This document shows, piece by piece, positions 34,299 through 45,888 of a stretch of 62,216 bases of DNA. The notes under the pieces were generated by a model. The model did not search any database, was not told where the DNA came from, and was given only the letters and a program-made list of their open reading frames with translations. The translations under genes were made by a program, and so were the position numbers. Numbering within the stretch: position 1 is the stretch's first letter; the number at the start of each line of letters is the position of its first letter. This DNA comes from an uncultured Aeromonas sp. (GTDB lineage Bacteria > Pseudomonadota > Gammaproteobacteria > Enterobacterales > Aeromonadaceae), in assembly GCA_945957575.1 (NCBI GenBank), contig CAMFLW010000006.1:1-62216 (forward strand). The letters are read 5' to 3'.

Positions 34299-36524
34299 AT
34301 GAGAACAACAATAGAGAGTGTATCCAAAGTGGCTTTGCTGTTTTGCGCCAGCGCCTTCAGTCAGGCGTGGGCAGTAGCAACCCTGCAGGAGATCAAGGTC
34401 AATCCACTGCTTGCCGATCAATTACTGATCGAGCTCAGTTTCAGTGAGCCAGTCACAGGCTTTACTGATCGTCTCGCTTATCAACCCAATCAGCTGTTGT
34501 TGCATGTTCCTGGTGCGGTCGGAGCGCTTAAAGTGAACCCGCTGTCGATCCAGCGCCAAGGGGTAGATAATATCAAGGTTGAGGGGAAAGGTGCGGGTCT
34601 GGATATCAAGATCGCCCTCGATCAGCTGACCCCCTATCAGGTGCAGCAGCAAGGGAGCAAATTGCTGGTGTCATTGGGTGAAGGGGCCTCTGCCGGGCTC
34701 ATCAATGGTGAGAGCGCCCTGATTGCGCCCACAACCTCGGCTACTCCTGTGCCAGCACCCTCTGCTATGGCGGCTACACCCGCTCCCTCGGCGCTGCTCA
34801 ATCCTCAAGTCGTTGCCCGGTCGATGCCTGTGGTACCCGTGACAACGCCGGTAGCCGCACAGCCCGCCAGCAAGCCGGTGCTCAACAACTATCAGAGCAG
34901 TGGGGGCGGCGCCTATTTCAACTCGGTGACCGGTGTAGATTTTCGTCGTGGCAAAGATGGCCAGGGGGAGTTTCTGGTCACGCTGGATAACAGCTCGGCC
35001 GCCGTTGATGTGAGCAGCCGCGGCCAGACCGTACTGGCCAAGTTTCATGGTACTCGGGTACCGGATGGCTTGCTTAATCTGATCAATGTGCAGGACTTTG
35101 CGACGCCGGTCTCACAGGTTGAAGTCTCTCGGCAGGGGAGCGATACCCTGTTTGAATTGTCGATCAATGGTCAGTTTGATTATCGCTATGACCAAGCTGA
35201 CAAAATGTTCATTATCGAGGTGAAAAAGCGGACGGCTGCGGCTGGTTCCAAGCAGTATCAAGGAAAACCCATCTCATTGAACTTTCAGGATATTCCTGTA
35301 AGAACCGTGCTGCAGCTCATCGCTGACTTCAATAATCTCAACCTGGTTACCACCGATTCGGTGGCCGGTAATATTACCTTGCGTCTGGATGGCGTGCCGT
35401 GGGAACAGGCACTCGATATCATCCTGAAGGTGCGCGGGCTGGATAAACGACTGGACAACAATATTCTGCTGGTCGCTCCCGCTGACGAGATTGCCACCCG
35501 TGAAAAACAACAGCTGGAGAGTCGCAACCAAGTTGCCGATTTGGCTCCTCTCTACACCGAATATCTGCAGATCAACTATGCCAAAGCCTCTGAAGTAGCC
35601 GCCTTGCTATCGTCAGAAAGTACCAAGTTGCTTTCATCTCGTGGGGCCGTGAGTGTGGATGAGCGAACCAACGTGTTGGTGGTCAAGGATACGGCTGATG
35701 TGATTAGCAGCATCAAACGGATGCTAGATATCCTCGATATTCCGGTCAAGCAGGTGGTTATCGAGGCGCGGATGGTGACCATTGACGACGGCTTTGATGA
35801 AGCGCTCGGGGTGCGTTGGGGAGTGACCAAAAACGATGGTCATGGCAATAGTACGTCCGGTTCCATAGCGGGGAATGATAGCTCAGGGAACAACAATGGT
35901 AGTTCGACAATCACCAGGCCGACACCAGACGATCGGTTGAACGTCAACCTGCCGGTCACCAATGCGGCAGGTACTCTGGCCTTCCAGGTTGCCCGTCTGG
36001 CTGATGGCACCTTGCTGGATCTCGAGTTGTCGGCGCTGGAAAAAGAGAGCAAGGCCGAGATTATCGCCAGTCCGCGGGTGACCACGGCGAACCAGAAACC
36101 GGCATTGATCGAGCAGGGTACCGAGATCCCCTATGTGGAGTCCTCTTCCAGTGGCGCCACCTCGGTTACCTTCAAGAAGGCGGTGTTGAGCCTGAAGGTC
36201 ACTCCGCAGATCACTCCTGACAATCGGGTGATTCTCGACCTGACCGTGACCCAAGATACCAAGGGGGAAACGGTACCGACCGGTACCGGTGATGCTGTCT
36301 CCATCAACGCCCAGTCCATCACCACTCAGGTGCTGGTGAACAATGGCGAGACCCTGGTGCTGGGCGGCATTTATCAGCAGACCATCAAGAGCGATGTGAC
36401 CAAGGTGCCGCTGCTGGGTGATATCCCCGGATTGGGGGCCTTGTTCCGCAAGACCACCAGTGAGAACAAAAAGCGGGAATTGCTGATTTTCGTGACACCC
36501 AAGATAGTCACCGACGCCTTCTGA
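34299..36524 (+). CDS. pilQ: Type IV pilus outer-membrane secretin PilQ
   Basis: PilQ (741 residues) forms the multimeric outer-membrane pore through which the pilus passes. The ATG at 34299 is chosen because it begins a signal peptide (MRTTIESVSKVALLFCASAFSQAWA) and has CAGGGA 9 nt upstream; the 12 extra upstream codons overlap pilP. Visible order: AMIN domains separated by an Ala/Pro/Thr-rich linker (about 150-200), an STN/N0 domain (ISLNFQDIPVRTVLQLIADFNNLNLV), an N1 domain, and the secretin core with VEARMVTIDDGFDEALGVRWG, IIASPRVTTANQKPALIEQGTEIPY and LVLGGIYQ. A Gly/Ser/Asn-rich insert at about 520-545 is a variable loop. Confidence 0.95.
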   Translation: MRTTIESVSKVALLFCASAFSQAWAVATLQEIKVNPLLADQLLIELSFSEPVTGFTDRLAYQPNQLLLHVPGAVGALKVNPLSIQRQGVDNIKVEGKGAGLDIKIALDQLTPYQVQQQGSKLLVSLGEGASAGLINGESALIAPTTSATPVPAPSAMAATPAPSALLNPQVVARSMPVVPVTTPVAAQPASKPVLNNYQSSGGGAYFNSVTGVDFRRGKDGQGEFLVTLDNSSAAVDVSSRGQTVLAKFHGTRVPDGLLNLINVQDFATPVSQVEVSRQGSDTLFELSINGQFDYRYDQADKMFIIEVKKRTAAAGSKQYQGKPISLNFQDIPVRTVLQLIADFNNLNLVTTDSVAGNITLRLDGVPWEQALDIILKVRGLDKRLDNNILLVAPADEIATREKQQLESRNQVADLAPLYTEYLQINYAKASEVAALLSSESTKLLSSRGAVSVDERTNVLVVKDTADVISSIKRMLDILDIPVKQVVIEARMVTIDDGFDEALGVRWGVTKNDGHGNSTSGSIAGNDSSGNNNGSSTITRPTPDDRLNVNLPVTNAAGTLAFQVARLADGTLLDLELSALEKESKAEIIASPRVTTANQKPALIEQGTEIPYVESSSSGATSVTFKKAVLSLKVTPQITPDNRVILDLTVTQDTKGETVPTGTGDAVSINAQSITTQVLVNNGETLVLGGIYQQTIKSDVTKVPLLGDIPGLGALFRKTTSENKKRELLIFVTPKIVTDAF

Positions 36525-36556
36525 AGGCTTTACATGTGAGGGTAAAACACATATAA

Positions 36557-36587
36557 CCTTACGCCCCAATGAGGCTGGGGCGTAAGG
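36557..36587 (+). terminator. Strong hairpin after pilQ, no U tract
   Basis: A perfect 12-bp stem (CCTTACGCCCCA 36557-36568 with TGGGGCGTAAGG 36576-36587) and a 7-nt loop lie 33 bp past pilQ. The following bases are GCTGCGG, so it is more a pause or partial terminator than a canonical one. A second hairpin (ACCCCGAT 36661-36668 with ATCGGGGT 36678-36685) lies in the aroK leader. Confidence 0.5.
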
Positions 36588-36715
36588 GCTGCGGTTGCCA
36601 GTCCCGATATCTATTGAGATAATCCCCCTCCTGATCCATCGCAAGATAAGGTTCATAGGTACCCCGATCCAGTATTTATCGGGGTCGTACAGTTTGTAAT
36701 TACTAACGAAAAGAC

Positions 36716-37234
36716 ATGGCTGAGAAACGCAATATTTTCCTGATAGGTCCCATGGGTGCGGGCAAGAGCACCATAGGTAGACATCTGGCAGAACAACTGC
36801 ATATGGAGTTTTTCGACTCAGATCATGAGATTGAGCGCCGCAGTGGTGCTGATATCGGCTGGGTGTTCGATGTTGAAGGCGAAGAAGGTTTCCGGATTCG
36901 CGAAGAGAAGGTGATCGGCGAATTGTCAGAGCAGCAGGGTATCGTGCTGGCGACCGGTGGCGGTGCCATCAAGAGTCGCGAAACCCGCAACAAGTTGTCT
37001 GCTCGTGGCATCGTGGTCTACCTCGAAACCACTATTGAAAAGCAGCTGGCGCGCACACAGCGAGACAAACGCCGCCCTCTGCTGCAGACCGAAGAACCGG
37101 CACGCGAAGTGCTGGAACGTCTGGCACAAGAGCGCAATGCCCTATATGAAGAGGTTGCCGACTTTGTTGTGCATACCGATGAGCAGAGTGCCAAAATCGT
37201 TGCCAATCAAATCGTCAAGCTGATCGGTATGTAA
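36716..37234 (+). CDS. aroK: Shikimate kinase I
   Basis: AroK (172 residues) phosphorylates shikimate at the 3-hydroxyl with ATP, the fifth step toward chorismate. The Walker A loop is GPMGAGKST (about 11-19). Shikimate-binding residues appear in [16 protein letters not shown] and TGGGA, and the lid Arg lies in RRPLLQ. Length and sequence match E. coli AroK (173). It starts the conserved aroK-aroB-damX-dam-rpe-gph-trpS block. aroB follows after 14 bp. Confidence 0.96.
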   Translation: MAEKRNIFLIGPMGAGKSTIGRHLAEQLHMEFFDSDHEIERRSGADIGWVFDVEGEEGFRIREEKVIGELSEQQGIVLATGGGAIKSRETRNKLSARGIVVYLETTIEKQLARTQRDKRRPLLQTEEPAREVLERLAQERNALYEEVADFVVHTDEQSAKIVANQIVKLIGM

Positions 37235-37248
37235 ACTAGAGGGCGTCC

Positions 37249-38331
37249 ATGGAACGGTTGAAGGTTGAACTGGGGGAACGTAGCTATCCCATCGAGATAG
37301 CCGCAGGCTTGTTGCTGCGGGCCGATGTGCTGACATCGGCCATCAAGGGCAAGCGGGTAATGATAGTGACCAACACTGTCGTGGCTCCACTCTATCTTGA
37401 GCTGGTCGCCTCCCGACTTTCCGGTTTTCAGGTCGAGCATCTGATCCTACCTGACGGCGAGGCACACAAGAACCTGGCAACCTTCGAGCAGATCATGTCT
37501 GCTCTGCTTGAAACCAACCATGGGCGCGATACGACACTGATCGCTCTGGGGGGCGGCGTGATCGGGGATGTGGTGGGCTTTGCGGCAGCAAGCTATCAAC
37601 GTGGCATTCCTTTTATCCAGATCCCGACCACCCTGCTCTCCCAGGTCGACTCCTCTGTCGGCGGTAAAACCGCCGTCAACCACCCCCTCGGTAAGAACAT
37701 GATTGGGGCTTTTTATCAGCCCAAACAGGTTGTTATCGATACCGAATGTCTGAGTACCTTGCCCGCCCGCGAATTTGCCGCCGGGATGGCCGAGGTGATC
37801 AAGTACGGCATCATTTGGGATGCTGATTTCTTCAGTTGGCTGGAGCAGAACATGGTACGTCTGCAACAGCTGGAACCTGCCGCGCTGGCTTACGCAATCA
37901 AACGCTGCTGCGAGATCAAAGCCGATGTGGTCGGTCAGGATGAGACCGAGCACGGCGTCCGTGCACTGCTCAATCTGGGTCACACCTTTGGTCATGCCAT
38001 CGAGGCTGAGCAGGGGTATGGTAACTGGCTGCACGGTGAAGCGGTATCCGCCGGTACCATGCTGGCAGCCTGGACGGCGCAGGCCCGTGGCGATATGAGC
38101 GAAGCGGATGTTGGGCGCGTGCGCGCCCTGCTGCTGGCCGCCAATTTGCCCATTCATGCTCCTGTCGAGATGGATTTCGCCGCTTTTATTCGCCATATGC
38201 GCCGTGACAAGAAGGTGCTGGAAGGCAAGTTGCGTCTGGTGTTGCCGGTTGGCATCGGTCATGCGCAGGTGGTGGGGGATGTGTCTGATGCTGAGTTGCT
38301 GGCGGTGATCGAGTCTGGTCGTGACGAATAA
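37249..38331 (+). CDS. aroB: 3-dehydroquinate synthase
   Basis: AroB (360 residues) converts DAHP to 3-dehydroquinate using NAD+ and a divalent metal. NAD-binding and active-site segments are visible: [53 protein letters not shown], the metal site EVIKYG, and [26 protein letters not shown]. The start follows a GGGCGTCC spacer after aroK. The stop overlaps the damX start by 11 bp. Confidence 0.96.
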   Translation: MERLKVELGERSYPIEIAAGLLLRADVLTSAIKGKRVMIVTNTVVAPLYLELVASRLSGFQVEHLILPDGEAHKNLATFEQIMSALLETNHGRDTTLIALGGGVIGDVVGFAAASYQRGIPFIQIPTTLLSQVDSSVGGKTAVNHPLGKNMIGAFYQPKQVVIDTECLSTLPAREFAAGMAEVIKYGIIWDADFFSWLEQNMVRLQQLEPAALAYAIKRCCEIKADVVGQDETEHGVRALLNLGHTFGHAIEAEQGYGNWLHGEAVSAGTMLAAWTAQARGDMSEADVGRVRALLLAANLPIHAPVEMDFAAFIRHMRRDKKVLEGKLRLVLPVGIGHAQVVGDVSDAELLAVIESGRDE

Positions 38332-39898
38332 ACTGCTAAAACTTCCTTCCCAGCGGCAGCTGGTTGACCGGCTGCTGCATCTGATTGAATTCAATCACCC
38401 TTTCGTTTTTCTCTCCGGTAAACCCGGTTGTGGTCGTGGTACCCTGTGCGAATCCCTGCTCGGCGTGTTGCCGGAAAAAGTACGGGTGGTGAGCCTGATC
38501 GGTACGCCTGCCATGAAGATGGTGGATGTGCGCCAGTTGTTGCTGCCCCAGGTGGTGGCGCGGCCGTTGTTCAACCCACAGGATGCGCTGGCAGAGAGCT
38601 TCTTTCGCATGCTGGAGGGGAGCAAGCCTGCCACTCTGCTGCTGATGATCGAGCGGGCAGACGAGCTGCCTGCCGAGCTGCTGGGGGAGTTGTGGGCGAT
38701 CAGCCGTCATAACGATACGCTGGCGGCCCCGCACCGCCTTGCCATCATCGTCTCAGGGAGTGATCACTGGTGTCGCAGTCAGCGGCCTCTGCTCAAAGGG
38801 CGAGCCATGCCGGCGCTGGAGCTGGAAGTGCCGCCACTGAGCCCGCCTGAGCAGCGCATCTTCTTGTATGAAAAAGCCAAAGAGCTCAAGATCCCGGCAA
38901 CCCTCTTGCCCAAGCCGCAAGTAGAGGAGATCCTGAAAACGGCGAATGGACATCCGTCCACCATCATGCAGTTACTGGAGGATATCATGACCGACAGAAG
39001 GCCCAAGAAGCGCCAGGCCGAGTTGCCCGTCAAGAAGATTGCCACCGTCATCGCGGTGGTGGCTGGCGGTCTGCTGGCGTTGAGCTACCTGCTGCCTGCG
39101 CTGTTTGACAATGAAAGTAAACCTGCGCTGCAGGATCCTGCGCAGAGCACTGCATTGCCGCTCCCGATCGCGGGAGGCGACCCCCTCACTGCGGGTGACT
39201 CGAATGCCGATGCTGCTGTACAAGGCGCGCAAAACAGCGATGCAGCCAGCAAGCCCAGTGGGGTGGTGAAGGATTGGCAGCCGGAAGCAAAGGTGCTGCC
39301 CAAGTCGGTCGACAGCGATACCGTCACGACCGAATCCACCAACTACGAGGGACGCCGGGTGGTGATCTCCGACGAGGTGGTGCAAAAGCTGATGAGCGAG
39401 CCTAAGGTGAGCGGTGCATTGCCGACCGATGTGGTTGACGAGCTGACCGGCAAAGGCCAGGCGGTGGCGAGTGGTGCTGCCACGACGGCCACGACCACAG
39501 CCAAGGCAGCGACCAGTGTGCCGGTTACCGCAACGAGCAAAACCGCTACGCCTGCGGCAACCACCCGCAGCGAACCGGCCGCCGCGCCAGTGCCCAAGGT
39601 GGATCTCACGCCCGTGGCGACTCTCACCAAGAAGCCGCGCAACCACTACAGCATCCAGTTGATGGGGGCGAGCAACACCAAGGCGGTTGATCAGTTTGTT
39701 GCCGAGCATGGTTTGGCGGGCAAGGTCTGGGTTTATCAGACCAAGTTCCGCGGCAGCCCCTGGTATGTGGTTCTGCAGGGGGATTACGCCGGTCTGAGCC
39801 AGGCCAAAAGCGCCATTCGCAAACTCTCCCCCGAGCTGCTGAAAGGGCAGCCCTGGCCCAAGTCGTTTGCACAGGTACAAAAAGAGCTGAAGCAATAG
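38321..39898 (+). CDS. damX: DamX-like cell-division protein with SPOR domain
   Basis: A 525-residue bitopic membrane protein. The N-terminal cytoplasmic part (about 1-225) is an AAA-type ATPase-like domain ([12 protein letters not shown] as Walker [12 protein letters not shown] as Walker B). One transmembrane helix is at about 233-256. A long low-complexity Ala/Thr/Val/Pro periplasmic linker follows, and a C-terminal SPOR domain (about 445-522, [25 protein letters not shown]..) binds denuded glycan at the septum. The start is GTG, inside the aroB end. The ATPase part is larger than in E. coli DamX (428 residues). The location between aroB and dam supports the name. Confidence 0.88.
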   Translation: MTNKLLKLPSQRQLVDRLLHLIEFNHPFVFLSGKPGCGRGTLCESLLGVLPEKVRVVSLIGTPAMKMVDVRQLLLPQVVARPLFNPQDALAESFFRMLEGSKPATLLLMIERADELPAELLGELWAISRHNDTLAAPHRLAIIVSGSDHWCRSQRPLLKGRAMPALELEVPPLSPPEQRIFLYEKAKELKIPATLLPKPQVEEILKTANGHPSTIMQLLEDIMTDRRPKKRQAELPVKKIATVIAVVAGGLLALSYLLPALFDNESKPALQDPAQSTALPLPIAGGDPLTAGDSNADAAVQGAQNSDAASKPSGVVKDWQPEAKVLPKSVDSDTVTTESTNYEGRRVVISDEVVQKLMSEPKVSGALPTDVVDELTGKGQAVASGAATTATTTAKAATSVPVTATSKTATPAATTRSEPAAAPVPKVDLTPVATLTKKPRNHYSIQLMGASNTKAVDQFVAEHGLAGKVWVYQTKFRGSPWYVVLQGDYAGLSQAKSAIRKLSPELLKGQPWPKSFAQVQKELKQ

Positions 39899-39912
39899 CC
39901 TTGATACCGGAT

Positions 39913-39938
39913 AAGGGGGTAGAATCGACCCCCTTTTT
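39913..39938 (+). terminator. Intrinsic terminator between damX and dam
   Basis: An 8-bp stem (AAGGGGGT 39913-39920 with ACCCCCTT 39928-39935) and a 7-nt loop are followed by TTT. It would reduce read-through from aroKB-damX into dam. Confidence 0.7.
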
Positions 39939-39968
39939 GGGTCTTGCCTTCTTACACACCGGATTTCC

Positions 39969-40841
39969 ATGAAAAAAACACGCGCTTTTTTAAAATGGGC
40001 CGGGGGAAAATACTCCCTGGTTGAAGAGATCGCCGAGCGTTTGCCAGCCGGGCGTGTGTTGCTGGAGCCTTTCGTCGGGGCCGGTTCTGTCTTCCTCAAT
40101 ACCGACTACGACGCCTATGTGCTCAATGACATCAATCCGGATCTGATCGCCCTCTATAACCATCTCAAAGAGACGCCGGATCATTTCATCGACGAAGCGC
40201 GCAAGCTGTTTGTGGCCGAGCATAACCACAAGGCTGCCTACTACCGGCTGCGTACCCAGTTCAACCAGACTGATACCAGCTTCGAGCGCTCCCTGCTGTT
40301 CCTCTTCCTCAACCGCCACGGCTTCAATGGCCTGTGCCGTTACAACAAAAAGGGGGGATTCAACGTCCCGTTCGGTTCCTACAAAAAGCCCTACTTCCCG
40401 GAGAAGGAGCTGTGGGCCTTTGCCGAGAAGGCGCAGAAAGCGACCTTTATCTGCGAAAGCTACGCCGATGCCATCAAGCGAGCCGAAGAGGATTGGGTTA
40501 TCTACTGCGATCCTCCCTATGCACCGCTCTCGACCACGGCGAGCTTCACCACCTATGCAGCCGGCGGCTTTACGCTGGACGATCAGGCTGTATTGGCCCG
40601 TCTGGCGCGGCACACCGCGGCCCATAAGGGGGTGCCTGTTCTGATCAGCAATCACGACATCGAGCTGACCCGCGAGCTCTATCGCGGCGCCCGTCTCGAC
40701 GAGATCCTGGTCAAGCGCACCATCAGCCGCAATGGTGGTACCCGCAACAAGGTGGCCGAGTTGCTGGCGCTCTATCCGCCCGGAATCGAACCGGAACAGG
40801 GCTACTACCCCAGTGACAGCGAGCTGTTGCCGCTGAGCTAG
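39969..40841 (+). CDS. dam: DNA adenine methyltransferase Dam (GATC)
   Basis: Dam (290 residues) methylates N6 of adenine in GATC, serving mismatch repair strand choice and replication timing. The SAM-binding motif is near the N-terminus ([13 protein letters not shown]). The target-base motif is DPPY ([12 protein letters not shown]), and YRLRTQFNQ and [24 protein letters not shown] match E. coli Dam closely. Length is slightly above the E. coli enzyme (278). It starts right after the terminator at 39913 and lies in the usual damX-dam-rpe order, so it is the housekeeping enzyme, not a phage or restriction-modification copy. Confidence 0.96.
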   Translation: MKKTRAFLKWAGGKYSLVEEIAERLPAGRVLLEPFVGAGSVFLNTDYDAYVLNDINPDLIALYNHLKETPDHFIDEARKLFVAEHNHKAAYYRLRTQFNQTDTSFERSLLFLFLNRHGFNGLCRYNKKGGFNVPFGSYKKPYFPEKELWAFAEKAQKATFICESYADAIKRAEEDWVIYCDPPYAPLSTTASFTTYAAGGFTLDDQAVLARLARHTAAHKGVPVLISNHDIELTRELYRGARLDEILVKRTISRNGGTRNKVAELLALYPPGIEPEQGYYPSDSELLPLS

Positions 40842-40848
40842 CAACAAG

Positions 40849-40873
40849 ACGGCACCTTCGGGGGCCGTTTTTG
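40849..40873 (+). terminator. Intrinsic terminator of dam
   Basis: The stem ACGGC (40849-40853) pairs with GCCGT (40864-40868), with further inner pairing (CC/GG), and is followed by five T. Confidence 0.7.
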
Positions 40874-41004
40874 TTTGGCGAGCCGAGCTGAATCGGAACA
40901 GGGGAGGGGATTGCCCCATTTACCCCGCATTCGAGTCGTTTTCGCCCGCCTTTTACGTTAAAATTGCGCCGCTTTTTCTCCCTGGCTGCCAATGGATGAT
41001 GCTG

Positions 41005-41679
41005 ATGAAAGACTTTCTGATTGCCCCCTCGATCCTCTCTGCCGATTTTGCCCGTCTGGGTGACGATGTAGCCAAGGTACTGGCTGCCGGTGCCGACGTG
41101 GTTCACTTCGACGTGATGGACAACCACTATGTTCCCAACCTGACCATTGGCCCCATGGTCTGTCAGGCGCTGCGTGACTATGGTATCGAGGCCCCCATCG
41201 ACGTGCACCTGATGGTCAAGCCGGTGGATCGCATCATTCCCGATTTTGCCAAGGCGGGTGCTTCCCTCATCACCTTCCATCCGGAAGCCTCCGACCACGT
41301 CGACCGCTCTCTGGGCCTGATCAAGGAGATGGGCTGCCAAGCGGGTCTGGTGCTTAATCCGGCTACCTCGCTCTCCTGCCTCGAGTATGTGATGGACAAG
41401 TTGGACGTGATCCTGCTGATGTCGGTCAACCCGGGCTTCGGTGGCCAGAGCTTCATCCCCGGTACACTCGACAAGCTGCGTCAGGTGCGTCGCCTGATTG
41501 ACGAGAGCGGCCGTGACATTCGCCTCGAGATCGACGGCGGCGTCAAGGTAGATAATATCCGCGCCATCGCCGAAGCGGGTGCCGACATGTTCGTGGCGGG
41601 CTCTGCCATCTTCAGCCAGCCTGACTACAAGGCGGTGATCGACCAGATGCGTGCGGAGCTTAGCTGTGTCAAACGCTGA
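41005..41679 (+). CDS. rpe: Ribulose-phosphate 3-epimerase
   Basis: Rpe (224 residues from MKDF) interconverts ribulose-5-phosphate and xylulose-5-phosphate in the pentose phosphate pathway. The TIM-barrel metal and catalytic residues are seen in [57 protein letters not shown] and EIDGGV. The ATG at 41005 aligns with E. coli MKQYLIAPS; two ATG codons at 40996-41001 are alternatives. The stop overlaps the gph start by 14 bp. Confidence 0.96.
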   Translation: MKDFLIAPSILSADFARLGDDVAKVLAAGADVVHFDVMDNHYVPNLTIGPMVCQALRDYGIEAPIDVHLMVKPVDRIIPDFAKAGASLITFHPEASDHVDRSLGLIKEMGCQAGLVLNPATSLSCLEYVMDKLDVILLMSVNPGFGGQSFIPGTLDKLRQVRRLIDESGRDIRLEIDGGVKVDNIRAIAEAGADMFVAGSAIFSQPDYKAVIDQMRAELSCVKR

Positions 41680-42334
41680 GCGCGCATTTGATCTGGTGCT
41701 GTTCGATCTGGACGGCACCCTGATCGACAGCGCCGCCCAGCTGGCGCTGGCAGTCAATCTGACTCTGGCTGATCTGGGTCTGGAACAAGCAGATGAAGCG
41801 GTTATCCGCACTTGGGTCGGCAATGGCGCCGACAAGCTGATCCAGCGGGCCCTTGCCTATCGCGAGGCCGACCCCGAGCTGTTTGCCAAGGCCCGTCCGA
41901 TCTTTTTCCAGCACTACAACGCCTGTTTGCTGCAGGGATTGGCCATGTATGATGGGGTTGCCCGGAGTCTGCGCCGCCTGCAAACCCTGGGCTACAAGCA
42001 GGCGATCGTCACCAACAAGCCGAGCGATTTCGTGGCCCCTATCCTCGATGCTCTTGGCATCAGCGATTGCTTCTCGCTCTGGCTCGGCGGCAACTGCGTA
42101 CCGGTCAAGAAGCCGAGTCCGGAGCCCTTGCTGCACGCCTGCCAGGAGCTGGGAGTGAGTCCGGCTCGTACCCTGATGGTGGGTGACTCCGAAAATGATG
42201 TGCTGGCTGCCAAGGCGGCCGGCATGAAGGTGGTGGGGCTCACCTATGGCTACAACTACGGCCGTCCCATTGCCGACTCCCAACCTGATTGGGTGTTCGA
42301 ACATTTTTCCCAGCTCGATGCGCTGCTGAGCTAA
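41666..42334 (+). CDS. gph: Phosphoglycolate phosphatase
   Basis: Gph (222 residues), a HAD-family hydrolase that removes 2-phosphoglycolate formed during DNA repair or oxidative damage. HAD motif I is [13 protein letters not shown] with nucleophile Asp, motif II is VTNKP, motif III is the Lys in VKKPSPEP, and motif IV is MVGDSENDV. The start is taken as GTG at 41666 ([11 protein letters not shown]) because GGAG lies 7 nt upstream inside rpe. Another GTG 5 codons earlier lacks a site. It is part of the rpe-gph-trpS unit. Confidence 0.92.
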   Translation: MSNAERAFDLVLFDLDGTLIDSAAQLALAVNLTLADLGLEQADEAVIRTWVGNGADKLIQRALAYREADPELFAKARPIFFQHYNACLLQGLAMYDGVARSLRRLQTLGYKQAIVTNKPSDFVAPILDALGISDCFSLWLGGNCVPVKKPSPEPLLHACQELGVSPARTLMVGDSENDVLAAKAAGMKVVGLTYGYNYGRPIADSQPDWVFEHFSQLDALLS

Positions 42335-42376
42335 GCGCGCCGCCGGACTGGCTGAATTACAAGGATTACTACTCTC

Positions 42377-43381
42377 ATGACCAAACCAATCGTATTGAGC
42401 GGGGCGCAGCCCTCCGGTCAGCTGACCATCGGCAACTACATGGGCGCGCTGCGTCAGTGGGTCAATATGCAGGATGAGTACGACTGCCTCTACTGCATCG
42501 TTGACCTGCATGCCATCACCACCCGCCAGGATCCGGTTGCCCTGCGTAAGGCCTGCCTCGATGCGGCCGCCCTCTATCTGGCGGTCGGTATCGATCCCAA
42601 GAAGAGCACCGTCTTTATCCAGTCTCACGTGCCGCAGCACGCCGAGCTGGGCTGGATCCTCAACTGCTACACCCAGATGGGTGAGCTGTCGCGCATGACC
42701 CAGTTCAAGGACAAGTCCGCCCGTTTCGAGAACAACGTCAACGTCGGCCTGTTCGGTTATCCGGTGCTGATGGCAGCCGATATCCTGCTCTATCAGGCCA
42801 ATCAGGTGCCGGTCGGCAACGACCAGAAGCAGCATCTTGAGCTGACCCGCGATATCTGCACCCGTTTCAACAATCTGTATGGTGAGGTGTTCACCATGCC
42901 GGAGCCCTTCATTCCGACCGAAGGGGCGCGGGTGATGAGCCTGCAGGATCCGACCAAGAAGATGTCCAAGTCGGATGACAACGAGGCCAACTTCATCGGC
43001 CTGCTGGAAGATCCCAAGCAGATCGTCAAGAAGATCAAGCGCGCGGTGACCGACTCCGACGATCCGGCCGTGGTGCGTTTCGATCCGGAAAACAAACCGG
43101 GTGTCTCCAACCTGCTGACCCTGATGTCCGGTGTGACCGGCCGCTCCATCCCCGAGCTGGAACAGCACTTCGAAGGCAAGATGTATGGTCACCTCAAGAC
43201 CGAAACCGCCGAGGCGGTCGTCGCGCTGCTGGAGCCGATCCAGGCCCGTTTCAATGAGCTGCGCCAGGATGAGGCTCATTTGATCGCGATTTTGGCCGAA
43301 GGGGCACAAAAGGCGCGTGAAAGGGCTGAAAAAACTTTGACCAGCGTATATGATGTAGTCGGCTTCGTTCCTCGAGCCTGA
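42377..43381 (+). CDS. trpS: Tryptophan--tRNA ligase
   Basis: TrpS (334 residues), the class I tryptophanyl-tRNA synthetase. The HIGH-like motif is [14 protein letters not shown], and the KMSKS loop is intact ([12 protein letters not shown]). [13 protein letters not shown] and other segments match E. coli TrpS (334 residues). It is the last gene of the dam-rpe-gph-trpS cluster and is followed by a terminator. Confidence 0.97.
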   Translation: MTKPIVLSGAQPSGQLTIGNYMGALRQWVNMQDEYDCLYCIVDLHAITTRQDPVALRKACLDAAALYLAVGIDPKKSTVFIQSHVPQHAELGWILNCYTQMGELSRMTQFKDKSARFENNVNVGLFGYPVLMAADILLYQANQVPVGNDQKQHLELTRDICTRFNNLYGEVFTMPEPFIPTEGARVMSLQDPTKKMSKSDDNEANFIGLLEDPKQIVKKIKRAVTDSDDPAVVRFDPENKPGVSNLLTLMSGVTGRSIPELEQHFEGKMYGHLKTETAEAVVALLEPIQARFNELRQDEAHLIAILAEGAQKARERAEKTLTSVYDVVGFVPRA

Positions 43382-43405
43382 CATACTGGGAAGGTGTAGT
43401 AGAAG

Positions 43406-43458
43406 AGAGCTGGGTATTTGCCTGGCTTTCTTTATTTTCCCCAGCTCTATTTTTATTT
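43406..43458 (+). terminator. Intrinsic terminator of trpS
   Basis: The stem AGAGCTGGG (43406-43414) pairs with CCCAGCTCT (43440-43448), with a long loop of about 25 nt that can fold further, followed by ATTTTTATTT. Confidence 0.7.
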
Positions 43459-43500
43459 GATTTTATTATTCCAACCCGGGATATATCCCCAAGAGTACCC

Positions 43501-43716
43501 ATGTCTGTTCAACCGAATATTTCAATTGAAGAGCTGAGTGACAAAGGTCACTGGCTGCGCAAGTTTCGCAAGGCGAAAAACCTCAATACCCTGCAATTGA
43601 TGGTCTCCAATGCCATCGACAAGCATCACAAGACCGCTGCCATCGCTGCCGCCATCTATCTTGCCGAATGTCAGCGTGAGCGGGAAATGGAGCAGGGTCG
43701 TTTTCTCGATCGTTAA
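43501..43716 (+). CDS. Small conserved-looking hypothetical protein
   Basis: A 71-residue, charged, probably helical cytoplasmic protein (SIEELSDKGHWLRKFRKAKNLNTLQLMVSNAIDKHHKTAAIAAAIYLAECQREREMEQGRFLDR). I do not recognise its family with confidence. Coding character is supported by a clean ATG frame filling the gap between the trpS terminator and pabA, with AAGAG upstream and a stop 21 bp before pabA. The central alternation of basic residues and a hydrophobic helix could bind nucleic acid or a partner protein. There is no signal peptide or transmembrane helix. Confidence 0.6.
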   Translation: MSVQPNISIEELSDKGHWLRKFRKAKNLNTLQLMVSNAIDKHHKTAAIAAAIYLAECQREREMEQGRFLDR

Positions 43717-43737
43717 TTCTCCGCTGCTGGTTATCTC

Positions 43738-44319
43738 ATGTTGCTGTTAATTGATAACTACGACTCCTTTACCTGGAATCTGGTGCAATATTTTGGTGCG
43801 CTGGGTCAGGAGGTAGAGGTCAGACGCAATGATGAACTGACGCTGACCGATATCGAGCAGTTATCTCCCCGTTTTCTGGTTATCTCTCCCGGCCCCTGTA
43901 CTCCCAACGAGGCAGGTATCTCTCTCGACGCCATCAGCCACTTTGCTGGCAAGTTGCCCATTCTCGGCGTCTGCCTTGGTCATCAGTCGTTGGCGCAGGC
44001 GTTTGGTGCCCGCGTGGTTCGCGCGCGTCAGGTAATGCACGGCAAGACCTCCCTCATCCGCCATCGCGGCGAAGGGGTATTCTGCGGCCTCAAGGATCCC
44101 TTGCGGGTGACCCGTTATCACTCGTTGGTCGTGGAACGCGAGACGCTGCCCGACAGCTTCGAGATCACCGCCTGGAGCGAGCATGCCGATGGCTCGTTCG
44201 ACGAGATCATGGGGCTGCGCCACAAGACGCTCAACATCGAGGGTGTGCAGTTCCATCCGGAGAGTATTTTGAGCGAACAGGGCCATTTGCTACTGGCCAA
44301 TTTTCTGACCCGTTCATAA
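43738..44319 (+). CDS. pabA: Aminodeoxychorismate/anthranilate synthase glutaminase subunit
   Basis: A 193-residue class I glutamine amidotransferase that supplies ammonia to PabB (folate) and possibly TrpE. The oxyanion and nucleophile region is [14 protein letters not shown], with Cys in GVCLGH; His and Glu of the triad are in VQFHPESIL. The length equals E. coli PabA (187) rather than the TrpGD fusion. Its position before argD, away from a trp operon, fits PabA, as in Vibrio and Shewanella. The ribosome site is weak. The 276 bp after it form the argD upstream region. Confidence 0.9.
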   Translation: MLLLIDNYDSFTWNLVQYFGALGQEVEVRRNDELTLTDIEQLSPRFLVISPGPCTPNEAGISLDAISHFAGKLPILGVCLGHQSLAQAFGARVVRARQVMHGKTSLIRHRGEGVFCGLKDPLRVTRYHSLVVERETLPDSFEITAWSEHADGSFDEIMGLRHKTLNIEGVQFHPESILSEQGHLLLANFLTRS

Positions 44320-45813
<1,494 letters not shown>

Positions 45814-45822
45814 TCCAAATTG

Positions 45823-45861
45823 AGGTGGGGAGCTCTCCCGGCAGGAGCCGGGCCCCCACCT
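45823..45861 (+). other. Two-tier intercistronic hairpin between argD and astA
   Basis: An outer stem AGGTGGGG (45823-45830) with CCCCACCT (45854-45861) encloses an inner stem CCCGGC (45837-45842) with GCCGGG (45847-45852). No T run follows, so it is probably a processing or mRNA-stability element within the operon. Confidence 0.55.
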
Positions 45862-45888
45862 GTCGTCAATGAAAGGGAGTTGTCATTT

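Noticed and set aside
39969-40841. Restriction-modification or phage methyltransferase
   Set aside because: Sequence and position (damX-dam-rpe) match the housekeeping Dam; no restriction gene is adjacent.
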